Source: JANMDU01 sp031418715 (GTDB lineage: Bacteria > Pseudomonadota > Gammaproteobacteria > Burkholderiales > Burkholderiaceae_C). From it: a stretch of DNA of 64,000 bases. The notes beneath the pieces were generated by a model that was given only the letters and a program-made list of their open reading frames with translations, did no database searches and had not been told where the DNA came from. A program made the position numbers and the translations under genes. The stretch spans positions 62,001-126,000 of the forward strand of contig JANOJL010000002.1 of NCBI GenBank assembly GCA_031418715.1. The letters are read 5' to 3'. Shown here one piece after another: positions 33,209 to 41,928 of the stretch; within the stretch, counting starts at the first letter, position 1; each line of letters begins with the position of its first letter.

Positions 33209-34201
33209 ATGCATGCACCACGAGTACGGGTCGTGAGGCGCCCCGTACACGGGGTGCTTCTGCTGGACAAGCCGCTGGGTTTGTCGTCTAACGATGCTTT
33301 GCAAAAAGCCAAATGGCTGTTCCGCGCAGAAAAAGCGGGTCACACCGGCACGCTGGATCCGCTGGCGACAGGCGTTTTGCCGCTGTGCTTCGGTGCAGCG
33401 ACTAAATTCAGCGCTTTGCAACTCGAAGCCGTGAAAACTTACGAAGCTACCGCCATATTGGGCATCAAAACCTCGACAGGCGATGCCGAAGGCCAAGTGA
33501 TCTCCACGCGCGAAGTCAACGTGACCCATGCTGATATTGCGCGTGTGCAGCAGCAGTTCACCGGCAAGCTGCGCCAATTGCCGCCCATGCACAGTGCCTT
33601 GAAGAAAGATGGCAAGGCCTTGTATGAATACGCGCGGGCTGGCATTGAGGTGGATCGCGAACTGCGCGATATTGAGGTGTATACCCTAGATTTAAAGCTA
33701 ATTGAGCCTCTACCCGTTATAAAATCTGCGCAACGTGCTATTAAAATAGTAGCGAAAGTGAGCAAGGGAACATATATCCGCACACTGGGCGAAGACATTG
33801 GCGAGGCCTTGGGCTGCGGTGCGCATCTCTCGGCGTTGCGAAGAATTGAAACCGGCGGGTTGAAGATTGAGAAATCAGTCACACTCGCCCAGCTAGAAGC
33901 GATGAGTGAAGAAGAGCGCATGGCGGCGCTGCAGCCTGTGGACAGTTTGCTTGCGGGTCATGAGGCCGTCACGTTAGACAGCGAAAATGCAGGTAGATTT
34001 TTAAGTGGTTTGCGCCGCCGCACAACGCTACCCGACAACGATCATGTCGCCGTGTATGGTGACAACCCGCGCGCCCTATTGGGCAGCGCACACATTAAGG
34101 CCGGTGAGTTGATCCCCACGCGATTGCTCTCACCGATCGAAGTTTCCCAAACGCTGGCGCAGGGCTCGACCTTGCATGCAGTACGAACCGTTTTGAATTA
34201 A
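33209..34201 (+). CDS. truB: tRNA pseudouridine-55 synthase
   Basis: 330 residues. The catalytic aspartate is in GHTGTLDPLATGVL; GVLLLDKPLGLSSN and FTGKLRQLPPMHSALKKDGKALYEYAR are also typical. It makes pseudouridine 55 in tRNA. Between IEVYTLDL and SKGTYIRTLGEDIGEALGCGAHL, where homologues have a short strand, there is the repeat-encoded segment EPLPVIKSAQRAIKIVAKV, so the protein is longer than usual there by about ten residues. Being essential-like housekeeping, the gene shows that the insertion is tolerated. Confidence 0.94.
   Translation: MHAPRVRVVRRPVHGVLLLDKPLGLSSNDALQKAKWLFRAEKAGHTGTLDPLATGVLPLCFGAATKFSALQLEAVKTYEATAILGIKTSTGDAEGQVISTREVNVTHADIARVQQQFTGKLRQLPPMHSALKKDGKALYEYARAGIEVDRELRDIEVYTLDLKLIEPLPVIKSAQRAIKIVAKVSKGTYIRTLGEDIGEALGCGAHLSALRRIETGGLKIEKSVTLAQLEAMSEEERMAALQPVDSLLAGHEAVTLDSENAGRFLSGLRRRTTLPDNDHVAVYGDNPRALLGSAHIKAGELIPTRLLSPIEVSQTLAQGSTLHAVRTVLN
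33690..33753 (+). repeat. dispersed 60-bp element, copy 8, inside truB
   Basis: One of the best-kept coding copies: GAGCCTCTACCCGTTATAAA, then TCTGCGCAACGTGCTATTAA and AATAGTAGC. Sense orientation, translated as EPLPVIKSAQRAIKIVA in the common frame, between conserved parts of TruB. Confidence 0.88.
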
Positions 34202-34215
34202 AAAGGAAAGTCATC

Positions 34216-36039
34216 ATGACCCAACAAATCCGCAACATCGCCATCATCGCCCACGTTGACCATGGCAAAACCACGCTGGTCGATCAGCTGCTTCGTCAGT
34301 CTGGCACATTCGCCGCCCACGAGCAGTTAGAAACCTGCGTCATGGACAACAACGACATCGAAAAAGAGCGCGGCATCACGATTCTTGCTAAGAATTGCGC
34401 CGTGAAGTGGAACGACACCCACATCAACATCGTCGACACCCCAGGCCACGCGGACTTCGGCGGTGAGGTTGAGCGTGCTCTGTCCATGGTTGACGGCGTG
34501 GTGCTGCTGATTGACGCACAAGAAGGCCCCATGCCGCAAACTCGCTTCGTGACGAAGAAGGCATTGGCTCTTGGCCTCAAGCCCATCGTTGTAGTGAACA
34601 AAGTGGACAAGCCCGGTGCAGATCCTCAAAAAGTGGTGAACCAAGCCTTCGATTTATTCGACAAGCTCGGCGCAACCGACGAGCAGCTTGATTTTCCTGT
34701 GGTTTATGCATCTGGCCTGAATGGCTGGAGCTCGCTTGAAGAAGGCGAGCAAGGCGCGCAGTGGGGCAAAGACATGACGGCGCTGTTTGAAACGGTGCTC
34801 AGCCACGTCAAGCCGCAAGCTGGCGATCCAACAGCACCTTTGCAACTGCAAATTTCCTCGCTCGATTACTCGACATTCGTTGGCCGCATTGGCGTGGGCC
34901 GCATCACAGCTGGCACGATCAAGCCCATGATGGATGTACTCATCGCCGAAGGCACAGACGGCAAAACCTTCAAAGGCCGAGTAAACCAAGTGCTGAAATT
35001 CCAAGGCTTAGATCGCGTGGTCGCCACCAGCGCCGGCCCTGGCGATATCGTGCTGATCAACGGCATTGAAGGCATCGGTATCGGCGTGACAGTCACCGAT
35101 CTGCTCAATCCGAATCCGTTGCCGATGCTCATGGTTGACGAGCCAACTCTGACAATGAATTTCTGCGTCAACAATTCGCCGCTGGCAGGGCGTGAAGGCA
35201 AATACGTGACCGGTCGCCAGATTTGGGATCGTCTGCAAAAAGAGCTGCAATCTAACGTGGCTCTGCGCGTCAAAGAAACTGACGAAGACGGTATTTTTGA
35301 AGTCTCCGGTCGCGGTGAACTTCACCTCACGATTTTGCTAGAAAACATGCGCCGCGAAGGCTACGAGCTGGCAGTATCGAAGCCGCGCGTGGTGTTCCGC
35401 GATGTGAACGGCGAAAAGCACGAGCCGATTGAGCTGGTCACCGCCGACGTGGAAGATCAGCACCAAGGCGGCGTGATGCAAGCTTTGGGTGAGCGCAAAG
35501 GCGAGTTGGTGAACATGGAGCCCGATGGCCGTGGCCGCGTTCGCCTTGAATACCGCATTCCTGCGCGTGGCCTGATCGGCTTCACGACAGAATTCTTAAA
35601 CTTAACGCGTGGCTCCGGCTTGATTGCCAATATTTTTGACAGCTACGAAGCCCACAAAGGCGAGATTGCCAGCCGCAAAAACGGCGTCTTGATCTCCATG
35701 GACGATGGCGAAATTTTCACCTACGCGCTAGGCAAGCTCGACGATCGCGGCCGCATGTTCGTGCGCGCCAACGATCCTGTGTATGAAGGCATGATTGTCG
35801 GCATCCACAACCGCGACAACGATCTGGTCGTCAACGCCACCCGTACCAAGCAGCTCACCAACTTCCGCGTGAGCGGCAAGGAAGACGCGATCAAAATCAC
35901 GCCCCCGATTCAGCTCACGCTCGAATACGGCGTGGAATTTATCGAAGACGACGAGTTGGTAGAAATCACACCAAAATCCGTACGTCTGCGCAAGCGCTAC
36001 TTGAAAGAGCATGAGCGCAAGCGCTCTGGGAAGAACTGA
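34216..36039 (+). CDS. typA: ribosome-associated GTPase TypA/BipA
   Basis: 607-residue translational GTPase. G motifs: AHVDHGKTTLVDQLL, the DTPGHADFGGEVERAL switch region, and NKVDKPGADP. EF-G-like domain II and the C-terminal BipA domain (GLIGFTTEFLNLTRGSG, SYEAHKGEIASRKNGVLISM) follow. It binds ribosomes under stress and helps 50S assembly. A clear AAGGAAAG Shine-Dalgarno stands before the ATG. It follows truB by 14 bp, so it may be read from the rimP operon, though a separate promoter is not excluded. Confidence 0.96.
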   Translation: MTQQIRNIAIIAHVDHGKTTLVDQLLRQSGTFAAHEQLETCVMDNNDIEKERGITILAKNCAVKWNDTHINIVDTPGHADFGGEVERALSMVDGVVLLIDAQEGPMPQTRFVTKKALALGLKPIVVVNKVDKPGADPQKVVNQAFDLFDKLGATDEQLDFPVVYASGLNGWSSLEEGEQGAQWGKDMTALFETVLSHVKPQAGDPTAPLQLQISSLDYSTFVGRIGVGRITAGTIKPMMDVLIAEGTDGKTFKGRVNQVLKFQGLDRVVATSAGPGDIVLINGIEGIGIGVTVTDLLNPNPLPMLMVDEPTLTMNFCVNNSPLAGREGKYVTGRQIWDRLQKELQSNVALRVKETDEDGIFEVSGRGELHLTILLENMRREGYELAVSKPRVVFRDVNGEKHEPIELVTADVEDQHQGGVMQALGERKGELVNMEPDGRGRVRLEYRIPARGLIGFTTEFLNLTRGSGLIANIFDSYEAHKGEIASRKNGVLISMDDGEIFTYALGKLDDRGRMFVRANDPVYEGMIVGIHNRDNDLVVNATRTKQLTNFRVSGKEDAIKITPPIQLTLEYGVEFIEDDELVEITPKSVRLRKRYLKEHERKRSGKN

Positions 36040-36047
36040 TGAACTTA

Positions 36048-36089
36048 GAAATTTATACTGCGAAAATTTCTTTCGTAGTATAAATTTTC
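36048..36089 (+). other. AT-rich palindromic hairpin after typA
   Basis: An 18-bp near-perfect stem: GAAATTTATACTGCGAAA pairs with TTTCGTAGTATAAATTTTC around a five-base loop, with one mismatch and one bulge. It has no T-tract after it, so it is not a standard Rho-independent terminator; it may stabilise the 3' end of the typA transcript or be a protein-binding site. Confidence 0.7.
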
Positions 36090-36099
36090 GTGTTCAGCG

Positions 36100-37368
36100 A
36101 TGAACTCTAAAAACAGCTTGTTTGGCGCAGAAGATACGCCTGTTCCGCCTGAGTTCAAAGGCGATTTGGTGGCGCAAGCGAATGCTCATGCGACGAGCCC
36201 TTTGCAGCGGGAGTTTGCGAAGTTGCTGAGCCTGATAGAGAAAACAGGCCAAAAAGTTCAACAGCTAGAGCAGCTGCATGGGTACTATCGCGCTAAGTTT
36301 GGTCAAATTTTGCCCGCCATGAAGGCTGAGCAAGACAGGTTATCGCGCCGAATGGTGGTGTTTTTACATGAGCGATTGCAGCGTCCAGAGGCAGGTCAAA
36401 CCAAATCACTGACGGCTAATCATCGCAAGTCAATAGGACGGTTGATCGTCTCGCTCAGTACGGAATTTGCGATGCAAGGTGATGCGCAGATGCGCACGAT
36501 TCACGATCTGTACAGCGATGAGACCATGGATGAGATGGCGGCCGTCAACATGGATGGCATGCTCGATTTACTGAATGAGATGGGCGTGGAATTGCCCGAG
36601 ATGAGCGATAAGAAAAGCGCAGTAGATATTGCGCAAGCCGCGCTCAAAGCAGTGCAGGAAAAAATGGCGCAGCAGCATAAAACTGAATCAGAGCGCAAGG
36701 CCAAGCGAGACGAAAAACGCGCTGCAAGAGCCAAAGGAAAAGCGAAAACAGATCCCAACGCAGAGGCGAAGTTATCAAGGCAAGAGCAGGCCGCTCAAGA
36801 TGCGCAAAGTGCGCTTAAAAATATCTATCGCCAACTCGCTCGTCAGCTTCATCCTGATCGCGCAGACAACGATACCCAGCGCGTGCTGAATCACGATCTG
36901 ATGAGCGAGGCCAATACCGCTTACGACCGCCAAGATTTGCTCGCATTGCTCAAACTGCAACTCAAGGCGCAACAGATTGATGCCAGCGCGCTGAGCACGG
37001 TAGCCGAAGACAAGCTCAAAAGCTGGGTTGTTTTGCTTCGAGCGCAAGCCAAGGAGTTGGATTTGGAGCGCTTTGAGCTTGAAATGCAGATGTCGCAGGA
37101 GTTCCGTATTCCGAGAAACAAAGACATAACGGTCGACCAATTAGACAATTCTCTGAATGTGTCCATGCAGGATTACGAGCAGGGCATTGCCTTGATGCGA
37201 AGCGATCTTGAGATGGTGAAAAACGACGCCGATCTCAAGCGCTGGGCGAAAGCCAATAGCAAGGATCTGGAGCGGCATGATGCGATACTTGAGAACGATG
37301 ATCTCAATGCCATGTTCGTGGAGCAAATGATGAGTCATATGCCTCGCAAGACGAAGAAGAAACGATGA
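36100..37368 (+). CDS. J-domain protein with coiled-coil flanks
   Basis: 422 residues. Residues about 235-285 match a J domain, with the HPD signature in IYRQLARQLHPDRADNDTQRVLNHDLMSEANTAYDRQD. The region before it (about 180-240) is highly charged and coiled-coil-like (EKMAQQHKTESERKAKRDEKRAARAKGKAKTD is the kind of sequence), and the N-terminal part is helical with a conserved-looking LHGYYRAKFGQILP. J domains stimulate Hsp70 ATPase activity; the client is unknown. The helical N-terminus and C-terminus have no recognised domain. It overlaps the downstream exporter by four bases (ATGA). Confidence 0.75.
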   Translation: MNSKNSLFGAEDTPVPPEFKGDLVAQANAHATSPLQREFAKLLSLIEKTGQKVQQLEQLHGYYRAKFGQILPAMKAEQDRLSRRMVVFLHERLQRPEAGQTKSLTANHRKSIGRLIVSLSTEFAMQGDAQMRTIHDLYSDETMDEMAAVNMDGMLDLLNEMGVELPEMSDKKSAVDIAQAALKAVQEKMAQQHKTESERKAKRDEKRAARAKGKAKTDPNAEAKLSRQEQAAQDAQSALKNIYRQLARQLHPDRADNDTQRVLNHDLMSEANTAYDRQDLLALLKLQLKAQQIDASALSTVAEDKLKSWVVLLRAQAKELDLERFELEMQMSQEFRIPRNKDITVDQLDNSLNVSMQDYEQGIALMRSDLEMVKNDADLKRWAKANSKDLERHDAILENDDLNAMFVEQMMSHMPRKTKKKR

Positions 37369-38243
37369 AACTCACCCATTCCCGAGCCGTGTTGCTCATG
37401 ATCGCGATCACGCTGATGTGGTCGATTGCAGGCGCTGTCACGCGCCAGCTTGAATCCGCAAAGAGTTTTGAAATCACGTTTTGGCGGAGCTTTTTTACCG
37501 TCATTTCTTTACTGATCATCTTGCCAATGTGGCAGGGCAAGGGCGTGTTCAAGACCTTTCACTGGAAAAGTGGCTCGTTTTGGGTGAGTGGCTTTTGCTG
37601 GAGCGTGATGTTTACCGCCTTCATGGTGGCGCTTACGCTGACCTCGGTCGGTAATGTGCTGGTGACGATGGCCATTGGCCCGCTGCTCACGGCGCTGATC
37701 GCTCGCATCTTCATCGGTCACAAGCTACCTGCGCGCACCTGGGGTGCGATTGCGGTGGCTTGCGCAGGCATAGCCTATATGTTTGGTCAGCAATTGGATT
37801 TGAAGCAGGGCGGCGCGATGCTGGGCATGGCGGTGGCGTTCTGCGTGCCGGTGGCAGGCGCCATTCATTGGACGGTGGTGCAACGCGCCCAGGCCCGTGG
37901 CGAGCAACTTGATTTCGTACCTTGTGTGCTTGTTGGTGCCGTGATCTCTTCGCTGATCACTTTGCCTTTGTCATTCCCGTTTGCAGCGACTGGCTCTGAT
38001 GTGAGTTGGCTCGCGCTGCTGGGTCTTGTGCAGCTCGCTATTCCTTGCGTCTTGGCTGTGATCTGCGCCAAAGTGCTCAAAGCGCCTGAAGTGTCGCTAT
38101 TGGCTTTGCTGGAAGTGATTTTCGGTATCCTGTGGGCTTGGCTGTTTGCAGGTGAAGTGCCGACACAGGCTGTGCTGATTGGCGGTGCGCTAGTGATCGG
38201 CGCATTAGTTGCAAACGAAGCGTTAGGCTGGAAATCATCATGA
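37365..38243 (+). CDS. EamA/DMT-superfamily transporter
   Basis: 292 residues with about ten hydrophobic helices in two EamA repeats (first near AVLLMIAITLMWSIAGAVTRQLE, second from AMLGMAVAFCVPVAGAIHWTVV). The substrate is unknown. Both ends overlap neighbours by ATGA: the J-domain gene upstream and the hydrolase gene downstream. That gives a tight three-gene operon whose members have no obvious shared pathway. Confidence 0.85.
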   Translation: MKLTHSRAVLLMIAITLMWSIAGAVTRQLESAKSFEITFWRSFFTVISLLIILPMWQGKGVFKTFHWKSGSFWVSGFCWSVMFTAFMVALTLTSVGNVLVTMAIGPLLTALIARIFIGHKLPARTWGAIAVACAGIAYMFGQQLDLKQGGAMLGMAVAFCVPVAGAIHWTVVQRAQARGEQLDFVPCVLVGAVISSLITLPLSFPFAATGSDVSWLALLGLVQLAIPCVLAVICAKVLKAPEVSLLALLEVIFGILWAWLFAGEVPTQAVLIGGALVIGALVANEALGWKSS

Positions 38244-39388
38244 GTGAAGAAAATTTTGTCATCGTAGAAGAGCGCGGCCACGCAGGCTTGATCACACTCA
38301 ACCGCCCGAAAGCCTTGAATGCGCTAAGCCTGAGCATGATTCGCGACATCACTGCAGCGCTCTTGAAGTGGAAAGAAGCAGAGCATATCCAGTTGGTAGC
38401 GATTCGCGGCACTGGCAAGCTGGCGGACGGTAGTTTTGCGCCTTTCGGCAGCTTCTGCGCAGGCGGCGATATCCGCTTCTTTCATCAAGCCGCTCTCGCT
38501 GGCGATCCGGTGCTGGAAGATTTCTTCACCGAGGAATACAGCCTCAATCATTTGATTCACACCTACCCCAAGCCCTATATCGCCTTCATGGACGGCATCA
38601 ACATGGGCGGGGGCATGGGCATTTCTGGCCATTGCGGCGCCAACAGCATCCGCATCGCCACCGAGCGCCTGAAAATGGCCATGCCTGAGACGCATATTGG
38701 CCTCTTTCCTGATGTGGGTGGCGGTTATTTTTTGAGCCGCTGCATGAATTCACAACCTGGCATCGGTGAATATCTCGCGCTGACCGGGCAGATGCTGCAT
38801 GCGCAGGATGCGCAGATGCTGGGCTTGGCCGACGTTTGTGTAAGCAGTGAAAGCCTTGCGAAACTCTGGGATGCATTACCCACAGCGCCTGCCACACGCC
38901 TTGAGCTACAAAGCTATATTGCTACTAATTCAATAGCAATCAGCGCAGATTCTATAACGGCTACAGGCCAAAATCTCTTAAAAATTCAAGCTTCATTCAA
39001 CCAAGCCAGCATGTCCGCCATCCTGAATGCTTTGATAGCAGACGGTTCAGATTGGGCAAACGAGACCATCGTCACCCTGCGCAAACGCTCGCCGCTGATG
39101 CTCGCCGTCACTCTAGAGCTCATCCGCCGCACCCGCACGATGAACTTGGCCGATGAACTGCGCCTGGAGCGCGATTTGGTGCGCCATTGCTTTCACACCA
39201 AGCACTTAGGCCGCAGCGGCGCAGCCACTGAAACCGTGGAAGGCATTCGCGCCTTGGCCGTTGACAAAGACCATGCACCCAAGTGGCATCCAGCGCGTAT
39301 TGAAGACGTCAGGCCAGAAATAGTAATACCCTTCTTTGAAAGCCCATGGCCTAAAGAGGCGCATCCGCTGCGGCATTTGCGCGATTGA
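38240..39388 (+). CDS. enoyl-CoA hydratase/isomerase family, 3-hydroxyisobutyryl-CoA hydrolase-like
   Basis: 382-residue crotonase-fold protein of the HIBCH type, a step in valine breakdown (hydrolysis of 3-hydroxyisobutyryl-CoA). Oxyanion-hole motifs are FCAGGDIRFFH and GGGMGISGHC, followed by the HIBCH signature IATERLKMAMPETHIGLFPDVGGGYFLSR, and RSPLMLAVTLELIRR later. Between residues about 225 and 250 a segment (SYIATNSIAISADSITATGQ) comes from a reverse copy of the dispersed repeat, in a region that varies between homologues. Substrate inference is from family signature only. Confidence 0.85.
   Translation: MSEENFVIVEERGHAGLITLNRPKALNALSLSMIRDITAALLKWKEAEHIQLVAIRGTGKLADGSFAPFGSFCAGGDIRFFHQAALAGDPVLEDFFTEEYSLNHLIHTYPKPYIAFMDGINMGGGMGISGHCGANSIRIATERLKMAMPETHIGLFPDVGGGYFLSRCMNSQPGIGEYLALTGQMLHAQDAQMLGLADVCVSSESLAKLWDALPTAPATRLELQSYIATNSIAISADSITATGQNLLKIQASFNQASMSAILNALIADGSDWANETIVTLRKRSPLMLAVTLELIRRTRTMNLADELRLERDLVRHCFHTKHLGRSGAATETVEGIRALAVDKDHAPKWHPARIEDVRPEIVIPFFESPWPKEAHPLRHLRD
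38918..38990 (-). repeat. dispersed 60-bp element, copy 9, antisense inside the HIBCH-like gene
   Basis: Reverse copy: GCTACTAATTCAATAGCAAT, then GCAGATTCTATAACGGCTAC. Translated antisense to the usual direction as IATNSIAISADSITATGQ. The codon frame (GCT-ACT-AAT) is the same one used by the reverse copy at the alaA end (GCT-ATA-AAA). Confidence 0.8.
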
Positions 39389-39404
39389 TTCTGGTTTGAA
39401 AGCC

Positions 39405-40115
39405 TCAGGGTTGCGCCCACATGCGCAACAGGTTGTGATAAATGCCCGTCAGGCGCACGGCTTCGTCAGATTCGCGACCTGAGGTTTGCATTTCACGTGA
39501 GCGCAGGCCCATGATGGCGAGATCTAGGTCGTGCAGCAGCTGGCGTTGCTCGCCACTAGCCACCATGCTCTCCACCCAGAAAAAACTGGCGATGCGTTCG
39601 CCGCGTGTGACGGGGTTCACCCGATGCACCGACGTGGATGGATACAGGAGCATGTCGCCTGCTTGCAGCTTGTAGGCTTGCTCGCCGATGGCGCTGCTGA
39701 TGACGAGCTCGCCCCCTTCGTAGCTTTGCGGCTCGGTTAAGAAGAGCGTGCAAGAAATATCGGTGCGCAGAAAGCCTGCGCCGCCGGGTGTGTTGCGCAG
39801 GGCATTGTCGATATGTGGGCCGAAGGTGTTGGCGCTGCCGCTGTAGCGATTGAAGCCGGGCGGCAAGATGCGGCGGGGCAGGGCACAAGTCATAAAGCCC
39901 GGATGCCGCCCCAGCGCCTGCGCCACGATCTCGCGCGCCTGCGCTGTGACGCGCCCCTCTTGCGGCATTTGCTGGTTGTTTTTCACTAACGCAGACTGAG
40001 GTCCCGTCGTCACTTTGCCATCCAACCAGCCTTCGCCCGGCGGCGCGCTGTTCAAGAGCACCAAAATTCGAGAAATTTCATCGGGTGAGAGGATTTGGGG
40101 GAGGACGATTTGCAT
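39405..40115 (-). CDS. Fe(II)/2-oxoglutarate-dependent PKHD-type hydroxylase, PiuC/YbiX-like
   Basis: 236 residues. Family features: RYSGSANTFGPHIDNALR with the iron-binding H-x-D, CTLFLTEPQSYEGGELVI, and the distal iron histidine in YPSTSVHRVNPVTRGERIASFFWVESMV. PiuC/YbiX proteins are linked to iron uptake and TonB receptors, but the substrate is not established. No receptor gene is adjacent here. It lies 42 bp upstream (in its own direction, before) of nothing obvious and is followed by the HIBCH-like gene on the other strand, convergent with a 16-bp gap. Confidence 0.9.
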   Translation of the reverse strand: MQIVLPQILSPDEISRILVLLNSAPPGEGWLDGKVTTGPQSALVKNNQQMPQEGRVTAQAREIVAQALGRHPGFMTCALPRRILPPGFNRYSGSANTFGPHIDNALRNTPGGAGFLRTDISCTLFLTEPQSYEGGELVISSAIGEQAYKLQAGDMLLYPSTSVHRVNPVTRGERIASFFWVESMVASGEQRQLLHDLDLAIMGLRSREMQTSGRESDEAVRLTGIYHNLLRMWAQP

Positions 40116-40157
40116 AGCGCCATGATAACGCTGCGCAAGTTGTAGCTCAACGATGCG

Positions 40158-41876
40158 TCACCCCGCCAAGCCTTCAATAAAAAATTTCACCTTTTTCACA
40201 CCTTGCCATTCATCGCTTTCTAGGCGAAAAGCCAAATGTGCTTTGGGAGGCAATGGCTCGGTGTGGTTGAACCAAATACCATCCACCAGTTGGCCTTGGT
40301 GTTTGAGTTTGAGGGCGAGGTGTTTTTCGGCAACCAAGCGTTGGGAGACGATTTCTAGCTCTTCGCTGAATATGGGCGGCGCGAAGCCTTGGCCCCAGAC
40401 GGCTTGTTGCAAGGTGTCTGCGATGTCGGCGCGGCGGTATTCAGCGGGCAAAGCGCCGTCGGTTTCTAGGCGGCGAGAGAGCGTGGCAGCGTCGATCCAC
40501 AGGGCGGCAACTTCGGCAAACGCGGCTTCAAAGGTGTCGAAGTTTTCCTCGTTGATCGTGCAACCAGCAGCCATGGCGTGGCCCCCGAATTTGATGAGCA
40601 AGCCGGGGTGTTTTTTTGCCATCCAATCGAGCGCATCGCGCAGATGAAAACCGGCAATTGAGCGGCCTGAGCCTTTGAGCAAATGCTCTTGGCCGGGGGC
40701 CGCGCTGGCGGCGAAGACGAAAGCAGGGCGGTGCAGCTTGTCTTTGATGCGGCTGGCCACGATACCGACTACGCCTTCGTGAAACTCGGGGTCAAAAATC
40801 GCCACGCCGCTCGGATGGCTCTCAGGCGGCTCGTCTTCGGCAAACATGTATTGAAGCGCGGCTTCAGCCTGCTCGCGCATGCCGGATTCGATATCACGGC
40901 GTTCGCGGTTGATCGCATCGAGTTGCTTGGCGAGTTCGTCGGTGCGGGTTCTGTCGTCTGATGTGAGGCATTCGATGCCAAGCGTCATGTCGCTCAACCG
41001 GCCTGCGGCATTGATGCGTGGGCCGAGTGCAAAGCCGAAATCGAAGGTGCTGGCGATGGGCATTTTTCGGCTGGCTGCAGCAAAAAGGCTGGCTATTCCC
41101 GCAGGTGCTGCGCCACTTCTGAGCCTTTTGATGCCTTGGGCTACCAAGCGGCGGTTGTTTGCATCGAGCTTGACGACATCGGCTACTGTGCCCAAAGCGA
41201 CGATGGGCAGCAAGGCATCTAGCTTGGGCTGCGTGGCCTGCGTGAACACACCGCGCTCGCGCAGCTCAGCGCGCAGCGCCAGCAACACATAAAACATCAC
41301 ACCCACGCCAGCAATCGATTTGCTCTCAAACGTGCAGCCGGGCTGATTCGGATTCACAATCACATCGGCCAATGGCAGCGTGTCGCCCGGAAGATGGTGA
41401 TCGGTGATCAGGGTTTGCAAACCCAGCTCGGTGGCGCGCGCCACGCCTTCGACGCTGGCGATGCCGTTGTCGACTGTGATGAGCATATCTGCGCCGCTGG
41501 CCTTCACGCGGTCTGAAATCGAGGCGGTGAGGCCATAGCCATCGACCACGCGATCCGGCACGATATAGCCCACATGCTTTGCGCCCAAGAGCCGCAAGCC
41601 GCGCAGGCCGACGGCGCAGGCGGTTGCGCCATCGCAATCGTAATCTGCCACGATGCAGAGGCGCTTGTCTTGCGCAATCGCATCAGCAAGCAGCTTGGCC
41701 GCCTCCAAGCAGCCTTTCATGGAAGAGGGCGGCAGCAGCTTGGCCAAGCCATCGTCTAGCTCTTCCAAGCTTTGCACCCCGCGCGAGGCATACAGCCGCG
41801 CCAAGAGTGGATGCACACCCGCATTTTCAAGCGCCCAGCTGCTTCGAGGGGGCACGTCTCTCACTATTAATTTCAT
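40158..41876 (-). CDS. recJ: single-stranded-DNA-specific exonuclease RecJ
   Basis: 572-residue DHH-family 5'-3' exonuclease acting in recombination and mismatch repair. The metal-binding motifs appear as CIVADYDCDGATACAVG (DxD), ITVDNGIA, LITDHHLPGD (DHH), and later GPRINAAGRLSDM and the DHHA1 motif GGHAMAAG. The start ATG and the first codons (MKLIV) lie inside a dispersed repeat: the ATG is the element's GCTATGAAATTA version of GCTATTAAATTA. Upstream, the RpfE-type gene overlaps by four bases (ATGA), which supports this start. Confidence 0.93.
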   Translation of the reverse strand: MKLIVRDVPPRSSWALENAGVHPLLARLYASRGVQSLEELDDGLAKLLPPSSMKGCLEAAKLLADAIAQDKRLCIVADYDCDGATACAVGLRGLRLLGAKHVGYIVPDRVVDGYGLTASISDRVKASGADMLITVDNGIASVEGVARATELGLQTLITDHHLPGDTLPLADVIVNPNQPGCTFESKSIAGVGVMFYVLLALRAELRERGVFTQATQPKLDALLPIVALGTVADVVKLDANNRRLVAQGIKRLRSGAAPAGIASLFAAASRKMPIASTFDFGFALGPRINAAGRLSDMTLGIECLTSDDRTRTDELAKQLDAINRERRDIESGMREQAEAALQYMFAEDEPPESHPSGVAIFDPEFHEGVVGIVASRIKDKLHRPAFVFAASAAPGQEHLLKGSGRSIAGFHLRDALDWMAKKHPGLLIKFGGHAMAAGCTINEENFDTFEAAFAEVAALWIDAATLSRRLETDGALPAEYRRADIADTLQQAVWGQGFAPPIFSEELEIVSQRLVAEKHLALKLKHQGQLVDGIWFNHTEPLPPKAHLAFRLESDEWQGVKKVKFFIEGLAG

Positions 41877-41928
41877 AGCATCCCACGCAGATTATTCGCC
41901 GGCGAACGGCCTAAAAGGCTTAAAAACT
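41861..41928 (-). repeat. dispersed 60-bp element, copy 10, across the rpfE-type/recJ junction
   Basis: On the minus strand: TTAAGCCTTTTAGGCCGTTC, then GAATAATCTGCGTGGGATGC, then TATGAAATTAATAG. It encodes the last 18 or so residues of the RpfE-type protein and the start codon of recJ. Its left part is read in a different frame from the other coding copies, while the recJ start uses the common frame. Confidence 0.75.
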
